64,000 nucleotides of DNA from Homarus americanus. Its lineage: Eukaryota > Arthropoda > Malacostraca > Decapoda > Nephropidae. The DNA is taken from contig NW_024753838.1 of the NCBI RefSeq assembly GCF_018991925.1, positions 1-64,000 of the forward strand, written 5' to 3'. Below, piece by piece: positions 26,991 through 38,200 of the stretch. Numbering within the stretch: position 1 is the first letter of the stretch; every line of letters begins with the position of its first letter. Under the pieces are notes generated by a model. It was given only the letters and a program-made list of their open reading frames with translations. It was not told the origin of the DNA and ran no database searches. Both the position numbers and the translations under genes were made by a program.

Positions 26991-27973
26991 CGTAGGTCAT
27001 GGGGTTGATACCTTAGATTGTGCTTTATCGACCTGTGATAAAGCAGAAAGATGGAGGACTACGTAGAGAGACTGGACTCATTATTACAAACTGGTCTTCA
27101 CATATAATGGCTCGGGTTGTTAGCGTATCGCGAATACAAGTTGAATTAGTAACAAATGATCTAATATGTATTAGACCCCAGGTGGCACCTAAATTCAACA
27201 GTACAGATTGTAAGTCATGACATAATATGACAGTAAGTTAATGGTAGTCGTGTCATGAACTAGGAAGCTGGTCACGGTGAAGGTTATGCAGTATACATAT
27301 ATATAAACACCAACAGTATACTCTTAAATTAAATATTATGTTTATACTCGATAGTGCTGAAAAACTTCCCTAAGGGGTGCCTTTATGACCGCTGATGAGA
27401 GACGCCACTAAATGTAACCAGTAGGTCCTTTTTCAGCTCAACCAGCGAGCACATAAAAATAATTAATGGTGCTGGTCCATCTTGTGCTGTTGTTTAATCA
27501 CAGAAAACTTGGTGTGTCACTGCTATGACATCAACGGGTTTGTATAATTGGTATTTTATTCGAAATTAACGACAATAATTGGTCTCCGGTACAAACTAAT
27601 AACATTGTTGTTGTATAATTAGTGTGATGCTTATATGAAATTTTATTATAGTTATTAAATATTATACAACTATCATTATGATATAAATTCCTACTCGCAC
27701 GTTTTGTCTTCACTCTGGTTGAGCCCAGACGTGAATTATCCTCACAGACCCTCATAACAGGTGTGGATGTGTGTAGGAACACTGAACAACAACCTCATCT
27801 ACACGAACACCTTAACGGTGAACACTGTTGAACGGGTAAGTATTCATGAACCATTGTAACCCGCTACCGCCACAAGTGATATAAATAGTAGTTGAGGACC
27901 TGCACCGTGCTTATATTGACGTAAGAGCTAATTAGGAGGGGTTTACTTATTCAGGTTTATATATACATAAGTA

Positions 27974-27976
<3 letters not shown>
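26991..27976. other. low-copy AT-rich sequence with an exon-like block
   Basis: At 27761-27835, a 75-nt block open in the frame starting VWMCVGTLNNN is preceded by CATAACAG and followed by GTAAGTATT. The upstream pyrimidine content is modest. No family recognised, and it could be chance. Confidence 0.3.

Positions 27977-28013
<37 letters not shown>
27977..28013. repeat. (GT)n microsatellite
   Basis: A pure GT tract of about 37 bp. Confidence 0.97.
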
Positions 28014-28014
<1 letters not shown>

Positions 28015-28989
28015 TACTTGAAGTTATTATTAAAATTAACGTGTTAGTTTCTTCATAAAAATAAAATTATTCGACCATTGCGAAAACCGAGAACGTATTA
28101 ACTTAGTACATAAAATATGACGATTGGACTTATGAAAGTATATGAAATGTATATAAACTCAAAGATACGTAAAGAAAAATGGGTGTTAGGAATGATCACT
28201 TGTATAGGAAAATAAACTAATGGTGGAAGACGCCAAACTAAGGTACGGGTCACGGATATTGATACAAAAGTTAAAGAATTACTTTACCTGACAAATGATC
28301 AGTAGAGCAATAACGAAGATACTACTTGGAGGTGCTGTGGTACAGGAGGGTCGGGGACTGTAGGGAAGGCCTTTATCCATCAGCTGAATAACACACACAC
28401 ACAGATAACGGGGATAATATAGGTGGTTTTGTATTTACTGTGGAAATTTTCAACATTTGAGGAAAACTTATACCTTACCTAGATCACTGGAGCCGTAATA
28501 GATGATTTAAGCACGTAAATGCTTAAAGCTTTTTGGACATAGGAGCCTCGGGTAAGATACATGTTTTTTACTTTAGTGTGTGCAAGTCATGTTGTTGTCT
28601 GCTGTTGTCTTCTACCCATAGTGTGTCTTATCTGTGATCGACCATGAGTACATCATATAGCCGTGTGTGTGTATATAGTATGTGTACGTCTTATAAGTTA
28701 AGTGTGTTTACATTATGGTAATACCTAAAGATTATTCACTTAATGTCCTCATAATTATACAGGTGATTTGGTCTTGATCCTGCAGGTGATGTGGACAAAA
28801 TAATGTAGATAATATTCGTATTTATTTTAAATAATTCATCTGACACAACTCTTATAAAAAGAAAACCAAATAATTTCAAAACCAACGATTAGATTAATAT
28901 ATCAAAACAATATTCTTGAAGTCCAGCCTCACTCTTCTTCCCTCCCCAGAATAGCACGCCACCTACCTGTGATATTTTGCATTTTGGTA
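28014..28989. other. AT-rich low-copy sequence, no gene seen
   Basis: No open frame of note and no recognisable element. Confidence 0.6.
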
Positions 28990-29017
28990 CCTGGCTGGCT
29001 GGCTGGCTGGCTGGCTA

Positions 29018-29050
<33 letters not shown>

Positions 29051-29082
29051 GGCCGGGCTGGCTGGGCTGGCTGGCTGGCTGG
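28990..29082. repeat. (GGCT)n microsatellite
   Basis: Tandem CTGG/GGCT with a few variants (CTAG, GGGGCCGGGCT). The Trp/Leu/Ala frame on plus and Gln/Pro/Ala/Ser frame on minus are artefacts. Confidence 0.97.
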
Positions 29083-29220
29083 CGTCTCGCTGAGGATGTA
29101 GATGTTGAGGGGTATCTTAATCCCTCCCTCCACTATATCTACCTTGCAGGATATATCCAGTATTAGTGGGAGATATTTTGAGAGTATTCGGGAGGACGAA
29201 GACGAGGAGAAGATGGTCGA

Positions 29221-29369
29221 GGGAGGAGGAGGAGGAGGACAGAGAGGATAAGAGACAGTCCCTGGCGGAAAAATAATATTTCCTTCAATTTTGTTTTCAC
29301 AAATTTCTGGTGCGTGCCCCCTCCTCCTCCTCCTCCTCCCTCCTCCTCCTCCTCCTCCCTCCTCCCAAT
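29221..29369. repeat. inverted (GGA)n / (TCC)n pair
   Basis: A GGA tract (29221-29239) and a TCC tract (29320-29369) lie about 80 bp apart and can pair. The intervening sequence is low-copy. The poly-Gly/Arg frames are artefacts. Confidence 0.75.
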
Positions 29370-29489
29370 CTTCCGCCTCCCATAACATGCGAGTTTTTCC
29401 TCTTACTATTTTTTCCGCCCGTGTACGTTTATTGGTCATCATTTTTCAGTTTGTCTACAGGCGTGGGTGGTGGGTGGGTTTATGGAGCG

Positions 29490-29645
29490 GCCTGGTCCCT
29501 AGGAGTGGCGGTCCTTGGGAGTAGGCGGGTCTCTGGGGTGAAGTGTCCCTGAAGTGAGCAGGTCCCCGGAGGGGCGGATACCTAGAAGTAGGCTGGTCCC
29601 CGGGAGTGGGCGGGGCCCCTGGGAGTGGGCGCCAGAGGGTGGGTC
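29490..29645. repeat. about 20-bp GC-rich minisatellite
   Basis: About seven degenerate copies of CCCTGGGAGTGGGCGGGT with A-rich variants. Confidence 0.8.
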
Positions 29646-30207
29646 CCTTGGTACCTTAACAACAACATTGACTCAAGTTTGTCTGTATAGAAATTTATAT
29701 TTATACTTTCCAAAAGACCTTCGTTAACACACATGTAGACTCTACAGGACACCAGAACTTTCAACGACACACCTCAAAAAGTTCAAATTGCTTCATATAT
29801 TTTCGTTGTTCTATTTCTTCAGTTTTATGATTTTTTTAGTCATAAATATCACAAAATCTATCAGTATATAGATACCTACAATATACATAATCTTATCGTA
29901 TCAGTTATTATAAAATTCATAACATCATGATTGCCTTTCATATTTTTGTAGGCACGTACCTTCATATTTATGTAAAGACAAATACAAATGCGGAAACCCC
30001 TGTTCTGTTTCACTTGTATAGTCACGAAGGAGTGTACATACCCCCACGAGCCCGGAGGAAGGAAGAAGACCTCTGAGACTACTACACCATCACCCATATA
30101 GACGTAATTTCTGCCTGTTTTCCGCCGAAGACTCTGAGACACCGGGTGATGGAAGGAAACAAAGTGTGAGGAAGTGGAAGGAGGGAAGACACAGTTATAG
30201 ATTTCCA
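29646..30207. other. low-copy sequence, no gene recognised
   Basis: A minus-strand frame of 144 codons (29876-30310) ends in the GAGT microsatellite (Thr/His/Ser/Leu repeats). The rest shows no domain. Probably chance. Confidence 0.45.
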
Positions 30208-30238
30208 GGAGTGAGTGAGTGAGTGAGTGAGTGAGTGT
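30208..30238. repeat. (GAGT)n microsatellite
   Basis: About seven perfect GAGT units. Confidence 0.96.
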
Positions 30239-30444
30239 TAAAGGGTTAAAAGAGAGAAAGAGAGAGTATGAGTGACGGAGAGAGGAGTTAATAACGTATG
30301 ATAATAACACACATTAGTAAAGCAACACGAGGTTACGAAGAATGAGTAGTTTCCCCTGACTATCTAACGCTTATCATCATCCTTCCTATGCATCTTTGTC
30401 CGAGGCGAAGGAAAGGGGCAAGCACATAAACACCAAAGAAGGGG

Positions 30445-30823
30445 GAAGAGTGACTTGAGGAGCACAGGAGTGTTGGAGAGTGACTTGAGGAGTACAGGAG
30501 TGTTGGAGGAGGACTTGAGGAGTACAGGAGGTTGGAGAGTGACTTGAGGAGTACAGGAGTGTTGAGAGTGACTTGAGGGAGTACAGGAGTGTTGAGAGTG
30601 ACTTGAGGAGTACAGGAGTGTTGGAGAGTGACCTGAGGAGTAAGGCAGGAGGTTGGAGAGTGACGAGGAGTGGCCAGGAGGTTGGAGAGTGACTTGAGGG
30701 AGTACAGGGCTGCTGGAGAGTGACTTGAGGGAGTACAGGAGTGTTTTGGAGAGTGACTTGGAGGAGTACAGGAGTGTTGGAGAGTAACTTGACGAGTACA
30801 GGAGTGTTGGAGAGTAACCTGTG
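30445..30823. repeat. 30-bp minisatellite, about 12 copies
   Basis: The unit carries GACTTGAGGAGTACAGGAGT followed by GTTGGAGAGT, with 1-2 bp indels. The 158-codon minus-strand frame is a repeat artefact. Confidence 0.95.
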
Positions 30824-31707
30824 TTTGGTATTAGTTATTCGATCAGTATCTGTCGGACTCAATTAAAAATATCTCTACTTTTCTCCATTAGATTGAATAT
30901 GCTCTGTCATTTAATTAAAAGTGATTAAATGTAATCAGTCCTTATCTGCCTGCTCACCACGTCTGGACTCCTGCTGACCACTTTGGTGACTTGTCTTCTG
31001 GAGTCGTGGTCGATTGCTTGTGGCGGTCTTCTCAACATCTCCTTAACAGGCATCTCTGAGTGCAGTACTGGGAGTCGTTATTATTGTCCCAGACTGATAA
31101 GTGCTTGAGTTTGCGTAAAAGTCATTAACACGGGCTAAGTGAACCTTGGCGTGATGTGTCCGTAGGTTGTACCATTGCTTGATGCTTTAGCGTCAGTGTG
31201 TTTTTCTGGCTTATCGCTATTCACGAACTGACTGACACTGTTTTCGCTTGTGGGAGTTTTTCAGTTGTTTCTCATTATATAATTTAACCTTCGTCGGCAC
31301 ATGTCTGAATGAATTTTCAAAATACAAATTGTAAAGCGTTAGCTAGAGAGAGTAAATTTGATATAACTTTGCCGTATGCCCCAGTAACTTCCACTGTACT
31401 GGCTATAGTCAGGGTGAGACGCCTCTAATCACTCGTAAATGATATATTCAATTACCGGTATCTTCTAAACCCACCATGGTACTGCCACGAGTTGTGCTGT
31501 CAAACACAACTACCGACCTGAGCCCTGGAATGATCGGTTTAAGAGGTAACTGAGGGACGGGCGTCGGGCCGTGGTGGAGTAGCATCACAACATATTCCTC
31601 TATGTACCGTTTGTCTGTATTTATTTTTTTAAAGTGGTTGACAATAAAATTTCGACTTTAACTGTCGTAGAGCAGTTTTGGTTAGAAGAAGTTAGGTTAG
31701 ATTTAGG
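30824..31707. other. low-copy sequence, no gene recognised
   Basis: Mixed sequence with no frame longer than 60 codons. Nothing recognised. Confidence 0.55.
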
Positions 31708-31780
31708 GGTGTTCTGGCTGAGAGGATACAGATCTAATTATCTGCCATCAGGACTTGGTTCGATCTTGCAATGTTCCTAC
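31708..31780 (+). ncRNA. tRNA-like sequence, possible SINE head
   Basis: TGGCTGAGAGG (31715-31725) fits an RNA polymerase III A box and GGTTCGATC (31757-31765) fits a B box. Their 42-bp spacing is right for a tRNA or tRNA-derived SINE. The acceptor and T stems do not pair well, so it is not a functional tRNA. A TTAGGTTAG-rich segment lies directly upstream. Confidence 0.35.
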
Positions 31781-32339
31781 GACACCTAAATGTAAATAAT
31801 ATCATGGTATACGATATATCCTAGTCGGTATATCCTGGTAGGTACTATATAACCTATGAACAGTTGAGGAAGGAAAGCGGTCGTATGCACGTTACGCTGC
31901 CACTATATGTACCGAAGGCTTAGTATACAGTGTCCATGGCGACCGTCAAGCCCACACATGAGTCCCACACTCGTGACCAGGCTTGTGTCGCTTGGAAAAG
32001 AGTAATTGGTCCTGTTGTTGCTCGGCCTACAGTAGTTGTTTATAACACTGGTGCAGCTTCACCACGCGGTGTGAACGTAAGTTAACATACCTCACCTCTA
32101 CTTATGCTCGACAAGTATGTGATAAAAATGAAGATTATGCTCTTACGTTGACGTGTATGAAAAATAAGAATATTGAATTTTAAAGAAATGTGTGAGTAAT
32201 TTCTAAACGTGAGCATCATAAAACATGAAGTACAATGTATATTTACTGTTGTGGATGTTTTTTTTTTTCACATCGCCATACTGATTGTTGTCGTCTAGAA
32301 ATACCCAACTACATTACACTGCGTTGAGATGGCTATCTA
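31781..32339. other. low-copy sequence, no gene recognised
   Basis: Ordinary sequence with a T run (32261-32269). Nothing recognised. Confidence 0.55.
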
Positions 32340-32730
32340 AAATCCCCCTTCACCCTGACCCCACCCCAAGCCGTCCCCTCCATTCCCGCCAACTTCACCT
32401 CTTCCCTTCAACACCTCATATCTCCGTCTCCCATCTACCTTCCCTCTCGCCCTATTCCCTTCCACCCTCCCTCTTCTTCCTCCCTCCTGTTCCTCCCACA
32501 CTCGCTCCTTCCTGCCCCTTCTATACCCCTTCCTCCCTGCCCTACAAATATATATAACTGCTCCCCTTTCCTCCCCGCTCCCTTCCTATACTTTTCCCCA
32601 CCCTCCCCTTCCTACCTGCCCTTCCCATACACCCTACTTTTCTTCCAGCATTCCCCTCCCTGCTCTCTATCCCACACACCCCCTTCTTCCCTTCCCTCCC
32701 TTCCCCTGCTCCTTTCCCACACCCCTCTGC
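32340..32730. repeat. C/T-rich tract
   Basis: CCCTTCC and CTCCCTCC-rich sequence of about 390 bp, nearly all pyrimidine plus A. The Ser/Pro/Leu frame (plus) and Gly/Arg/Glu frame (minus) are composition artefacts. Confidence 0.8.
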
Positions 32731-32859
32731 CGCACGAGTCGGAGAATTTATGAAGGGGCCTGACCACTCCACCACAGTGGTTCGTTTTGAACCGACTTTA
32801 TTGTAAGTCACGTCAAGGGATCACCACCCAGGGCTCATATGGCTATCAATGGGATAACC

Positions 32860-33065
32860 TACCAGGATATACTCACTGTGATATACCTAACAGGAGCTAT
32901 ACCTAACAGGATATACCTATCAAGGAATATACCCCATCAGATATAAATACTGTACTAGGATATACTTATTATGATATTATACTTATAGATATATCTAACA
33001 GGATGCCTATCGAGATATACCTGCTCAGATATACCTAACGAGGTATACCCCAAGAGGATATACTT
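32860..33065. repeat. about 17-bp minisatellite, CAGGATATACCTA
   Basis: About twelve decayed copies of AACAGGATATACCTA with indels. Confidence 0.85.
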
Positions 33066-33499
33066 AACTAAAACCTAAACTGGCCAGACCCATCCTAATA
33101 TAGTCAAACATAACCTAATTCAACCTTGTTAAATCCAACTTTAACCCGCTTCCAGAAATCAGTTAGGAAATTCAGCTTCGGTTCTAATCTCGGTCCTGAT
33201 ATTTATTTATTCGGTAAAGTGAGTTGTTGTTTGGCGTGTCTACTGAATGAGGCCGCGTGTACCTGTTGCTGTATGCTCCAGTGGAGGGTAGTGACAAACC
33301 CAGTTATAATGAGAACAGGTGAGGTGTGATTGAAGGACTCACGAGCCAGGTGTGTGTGTGTGTGTGGTGATGGTGGTGACGCATGGTGGTGACGGTGGTG
33401 ATAATGATTTAAAGTGTTGGCGGTGCAGTGATTATAGCATAAAAGCACTGGAACCGTGGGTAGAGATGGCAAGTGATGGCGATGTAGGTAGGAAAGTGA
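33066..33499. other. low-copy sequence, no gene recognised
   Basis: It contains AACCTAA-like words (33065-33125), a short GT tract (33350-33366) and ATGAGAACAGGTGAGGTG near 33308, an acceptor/donor-like join. No domain in the frames. Confidence 0.45.
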
Positions 33500-33513
33500 A
33501 CACACACACACAT

Positions 33514-33543
<30 letters not shown>
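33500..33543. repeat. (AC)n microsatellite
   Basis: An AC tract with one ATG interruption. Confidence 0.96.
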
Positions 33544-33547
<4 letters not shown>

Positions 33548-33652
33548 CGCAAATAGACACAGAAATTATCATAATCCAACCCAGCCTCTGTGCATATACT
33601 GTATGCGAAATTTACATTTTAAGTTATTACGGTCCAGATGCTTATCCCACCC

Positions 33653-33654
<2 letters not shown>

Positions 33655-33708
<54 letters not shown>

Positions 33709-33734
33709 TGTGTGTGGTAGTGTGTGTGTGTGTT
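33655..33734. repeat. (GT)n microsatellite, interrupted
   Basis: A GT tract with GGTGTG and GTAGTG interruptions near 33701 and 33717. Confidence 0.96.
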
Positions 33735-33759
33735 CGACCTTCATTGTTCCCGCGTCTCC

Positions 33760-34310
33760 ACACTCCGACACTCCTACACCGCTAGCACTTGACACACCGC
33801 GAACCCCGACACTCCCAACACGCACGCCGCACTTGACACACCGTAAACACTCGACACCTCTCACAATTCACGCTAAGCACTTTCTGACACAAAGTGACAC
33901 CCGACATATTTTTTCTTTATATAACAATTACACACCTGACACTCCACATTATTTGCACTTGCCGGCGACACTATACAGGCAATCTACACACTATATTACC
34001 GGCAGCTAGTCACACTATAGCACACACGTTCAAAACACTAGGCACACTCATTAATAATTATATATACCATGCACGTACAATATCACAATACTATATATAT
34101 ATACCACGCTTTAAAACATCACACATTATACACACATCACACACTAGGCACTGTACACACAATACATATCACTCTGTACACACCACACACATGAGTCACA
34201 CCACACACTATACACAACACACTATACACGCATCAAACATTATAATAGCACCCACTGCACACACACCACTCACTGTACACGCATTAGGTACGACACAGGC
34301 AAACACCTTC
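33760..34310. repeat. CACA-rich degenerate repeat
   Basis: Short CACACTCGACAC-like words, ACACACCACACACTATACAC and similar, with no fixed period. The Thr/His/Pro frames are artefacts. Confidence 0.75.
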
Positions 34311-34505
34311 TAATAAGAGCCAAGCAACATAAGTACTGTAATAGGACAAACAGCATGGCACTGTAATCAAACAAAACAACATGGCACTGTAATCGTATCA
34401 AACAACATAGCACTGCATTAGGACAAACAACAAACGTGGCCAAGACATCAAAACAACATGGAAATTTCGTAATAAGACAAACATGGGCACCGTAATACAA
34501 ACAAC
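34311..34505. repeat. about 25-bp minisatellite
   Basis: About seven copies of AAACAACATGGCACTGTAAT followed by a variable 4-8 bp. It starts the chain of adjoining arrays that runs to 43.7 kb. Confidence 0.85.
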
Positions 34506-34559
34506 CCACGAAAAGCCCGAACCCCACAGGTGCTGATCAGTGCCAAACCCAACGGACTG

Positions 34560-35239
34560 GAGGAGTGACACGATGTAGGAGGGAGGGAGGAGAGAGAGAC
34601 ACGCTGGAGGGGGAGAGAGGCCACGCCCTGGTGGAGAGAGGAGACACTTGAGAGAGACACACGCCTGGAGGGGAGAGAGAGAGACACGCAACGTAGGAAA
34701 GAGACGCTGTGTGAGGGAGAGAGAGAGTATTTACCAGAGGGAGAGAGAGAGACGCTGGTGGGGAGGGAGAGAGAGAGAGGAGACACAGGAGGGGAGAGAG
34801 GGAGAGAGAAGTCACCAGGAGGGAGAGTATATATGACGCTAGGGGGGAGGAGAGAGAGAGAGAGACACGCCAGGGAGGGGTGAGAGAGAGAGAGCCGCCA
34901 GGAGTGGGCAGAGAGACGCCAGAGGAGAGAGTAGGAGGCTAATGCCAGGAGGGAGAGAGAGAGAGAGCCACGCCAGGAGTGGGAGGAGAGGAGACTAGGG
35001 GAGGGGAGAGAGGAGAGAGAGACACGCTTGAGGGGAGAGAGAGAATGCCAGAGGAGAGCAGACACTGAGGGGGCGGAGACACGCTAGGAAGTTGTAGAGA
35101 CACACGCCAGAGGGAAAGAGAAAGACACGTAACGGGGAGAAAGAGACGCTTAGGGAGGGGAGAGAGAGAGAGAGCCACCAGTGGGAGTATATATATAGGT
35201 CACACCAGGAGTGGGCATAGACACACGCCAGGGGTGGGA
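34560..35239. repeat. GAGA-rich divergent edge of the 20-bp array
   Basis: Units of GACACGCCAGGAGGGAGAGA type separated by GA tracts of variable length. They share GACACGCCAGG with the main array to the right, so this is its divergent edge. The Ser/Leu-rich minus-strand frames are artefacts. Confidence 0.88.
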
Positions 35240-38200
35240 GACAGGACACACCAGGGGATATCACACGCCAGGGGAGATGGACACACGCCAGAGGAGAGGG
35301 TCACACTAGGGAGCAGACACACTGCAGGAGAGGGACACACGCCAGGAGTGGGGGATAGACACACGCCAGGAGGGAGGATAGACACACGCCAGAGGGAGAT
35401 AGACACGCCAGAGGGGAGATAGACACACGCCAGGAGGAGATAGGATACACGCCGAGGGAGATAGACACACGCCAGGGGAGGATAGACACAGACGCCAGGT
35501 GAGATAGACACACACTGTGGGAGAAAGAGACGCTAGGAGGGAAAAGAGAGAGACAATGCCAGGGGAGATAGACACACGCCAGGAGATAGACACACGCCAG
35601 AGGGAGATAGACACACTTGTGGGTATAGACACACGCCAGGGAGAGTAGACACACGCCAGAGGGAGATAGACACACGCCAGGGGAGATAGACAATACCGCC
35701 AGGGGAGATAGACACACGCCAGGGGTGAAAAGAGACGCTAGGAGGGAAAAGAGAGAGACACACGCCAGGGGAGATAGACACACGCCAGGGGAGATAGACA
35801 CACGCCAGTATATGGTACGTACACGCCAGGGGAGATAGACACACGCCAGGTGAGGATAGACACACGCCAGGGGTGATAGACACACGCCAGAGGGAGATAG
35901 ACACACGCCAGGGGAGATAGACATCAGGAGGGGGGAGACAGACACAGGGAGACACACACGCCAGGAGGGAGATAGACACACGCCAGGGAGATAGACACAC
36001 GCCAGGAGGGAGATAGACACACGCCAGGAGGAGATAGACACACGCCAGAGGGAGATAGGACACACGCCAGGGGAGAAAGAGACGCTAGGAGGGAAAGAGA
36101 GAGACACACGCCAGGGGAGATAGACACACGCCAGGGGAGATAGACACACCAGGGGAGATAGACACCAGGGGAGATAGACAATACAGGTGAGATAGACACA
36201 CGCCAGGGGAGACAGACACACACGCTATGGAGATAGACACACGCCAGGAGGAGACACACGCCAGGAGGGAGATAAGCAGACACAATTGTAGAGGACACAC
36301 GCCAGGAGGGAGATAGACACACGCCAGGGGAGGATAGACACACGCCAGGGGAGATAGACACACGCCAGGGGAGAGATAGACACACGCCAGGGGAGATAGA
36401 CACACGCCAGGGGAGATAGACACACGCCAGGGGAGATAGACACACGCCAGGGGAGATAGACACACGCCAGGGGAGAGATAGACACACGCCAGGAGGGAGA
36501 TAGACACACGCCAGGAGGGGAGAGAGACACACGCCAGGGGAGATAGACACACGCCAGGAGGAGATAGACACACGCCAGGGGAGATAGACACGCCAGGAGG
36601 GAGATAGACACACGCCAGGGGAGATATCACACGCCAGGAGGGAGATAGACACACGCCAGGAGGGAGATAGACACACGCCAGGGGAGATAGATTACCACGC
36701 CAGGGGAGATAGACACACGCCAGGGGAGATAGACACACGCCAGGAGGGAGATAGACACACGCCAGGGGAGATAGACACACGCCAGGAGGGAGATAGAGAC
36801 ACACGCCAGGAGGGAGCAGGGCTACCACGCCAGGAGGGAGAGATAGACACACGCCAGGGGGATGGACACACGCCAGGAGGGAGATAGACACACCAGGGGG
36901 GAGAGCAGACACACTGGGGGAGATGTATACACTGTGGGAGATAGACACACGCCAGGGGAGATAGACAACACCAGGGAGATAGACACACGCCAGGAGGGAG
37001 AGAGACACACCGCCAGGGGAGATAGACACACGCCAGGGGAGGAGACACACGCCAGGGAGATAGACACACGCCAGGGGAGATAGACACACGCCAGGGGAGA
37101 TAGACACACGCCAGGGGAGATAGACACACGCCAGGGGAGATAGACACACGCCAGGAGGAGAGAGACACACGCCAGGGGAGATAGACACACGCCAGGGGAG
37201 ATAGACACACCAGGGGAGATAGACACACCAGGGGAGATAGACACACGCCAGGGGAGATAGACACACGCCAGGGGAGATAGACACACGCCAGGAGATAGAC
37301 ACACGCCAGAGGAGGAGACACACGCCAGGGTGATAGACACACGCCAGGGGAGATAGACACACGCCAGGGGAGATAGGACACACGCCAGGAGGGAGAGAGA
37401 CACACGCCAGGGGAGATAGACACACGCCAGGGAGGGAGAGATAGACACACGCCAGGGAGATAGACACACGCCAGGGAGATAGACACGCCAGGGGAGATAG
37501 ACACACGCCAGGAGGAGAGAGACACACGCCAGGGGAGATAGACACACGCCAGGGGGAGATAGACACACGCCAGGGGATAGACACACTTGGGGTGAGATAG
37601 ACACACGCCAGGGGGAGACAGGCTCACAGGAGGGAGATAGACACACGCCAGGGGAGATAGACACACGCCAGAGGGAGATAGACACACGCCAGGGGAGATA
37701 GACACACGCCAGGGGAGATAGACACACGCCAGGAGGGAGAGAGACACACAGGAGGAGATAGACACACGCCAGGGGAGATAGACACACGCTGTGGGGAGAT
37801 AGACACACGCCAGGGGAGATAGACACACGCCAGAGGGGAGAGAGACACAATGCCAGGGGAGATAGACACAACGCCAGGGGAGATAGACACGCCAGGGTAG
37901 AGATTGACACACGCCAGGAGATGGTCACGCCAGGGAGATAGACACACGCCAGGAGGGAGATAGAAGGCGTCAGGGGAGATAGACACACGCCAGGAGGGAG
38001 AGATAGACACACGCCAGGGGAGATAGACACACGCCAGGGAGGGAGATAGACACGCCAGGGGAGATAGACACACGCCAGGGGAGATAGACACACGCCAGGG
38101 AGATATAATACAATGAGGGAGATAGACACACAGGGGGAGATAGACACACGCCAGGGGAGATAGACACACGCCAGGGAGGGAGATGGTATTTCATACCAGG

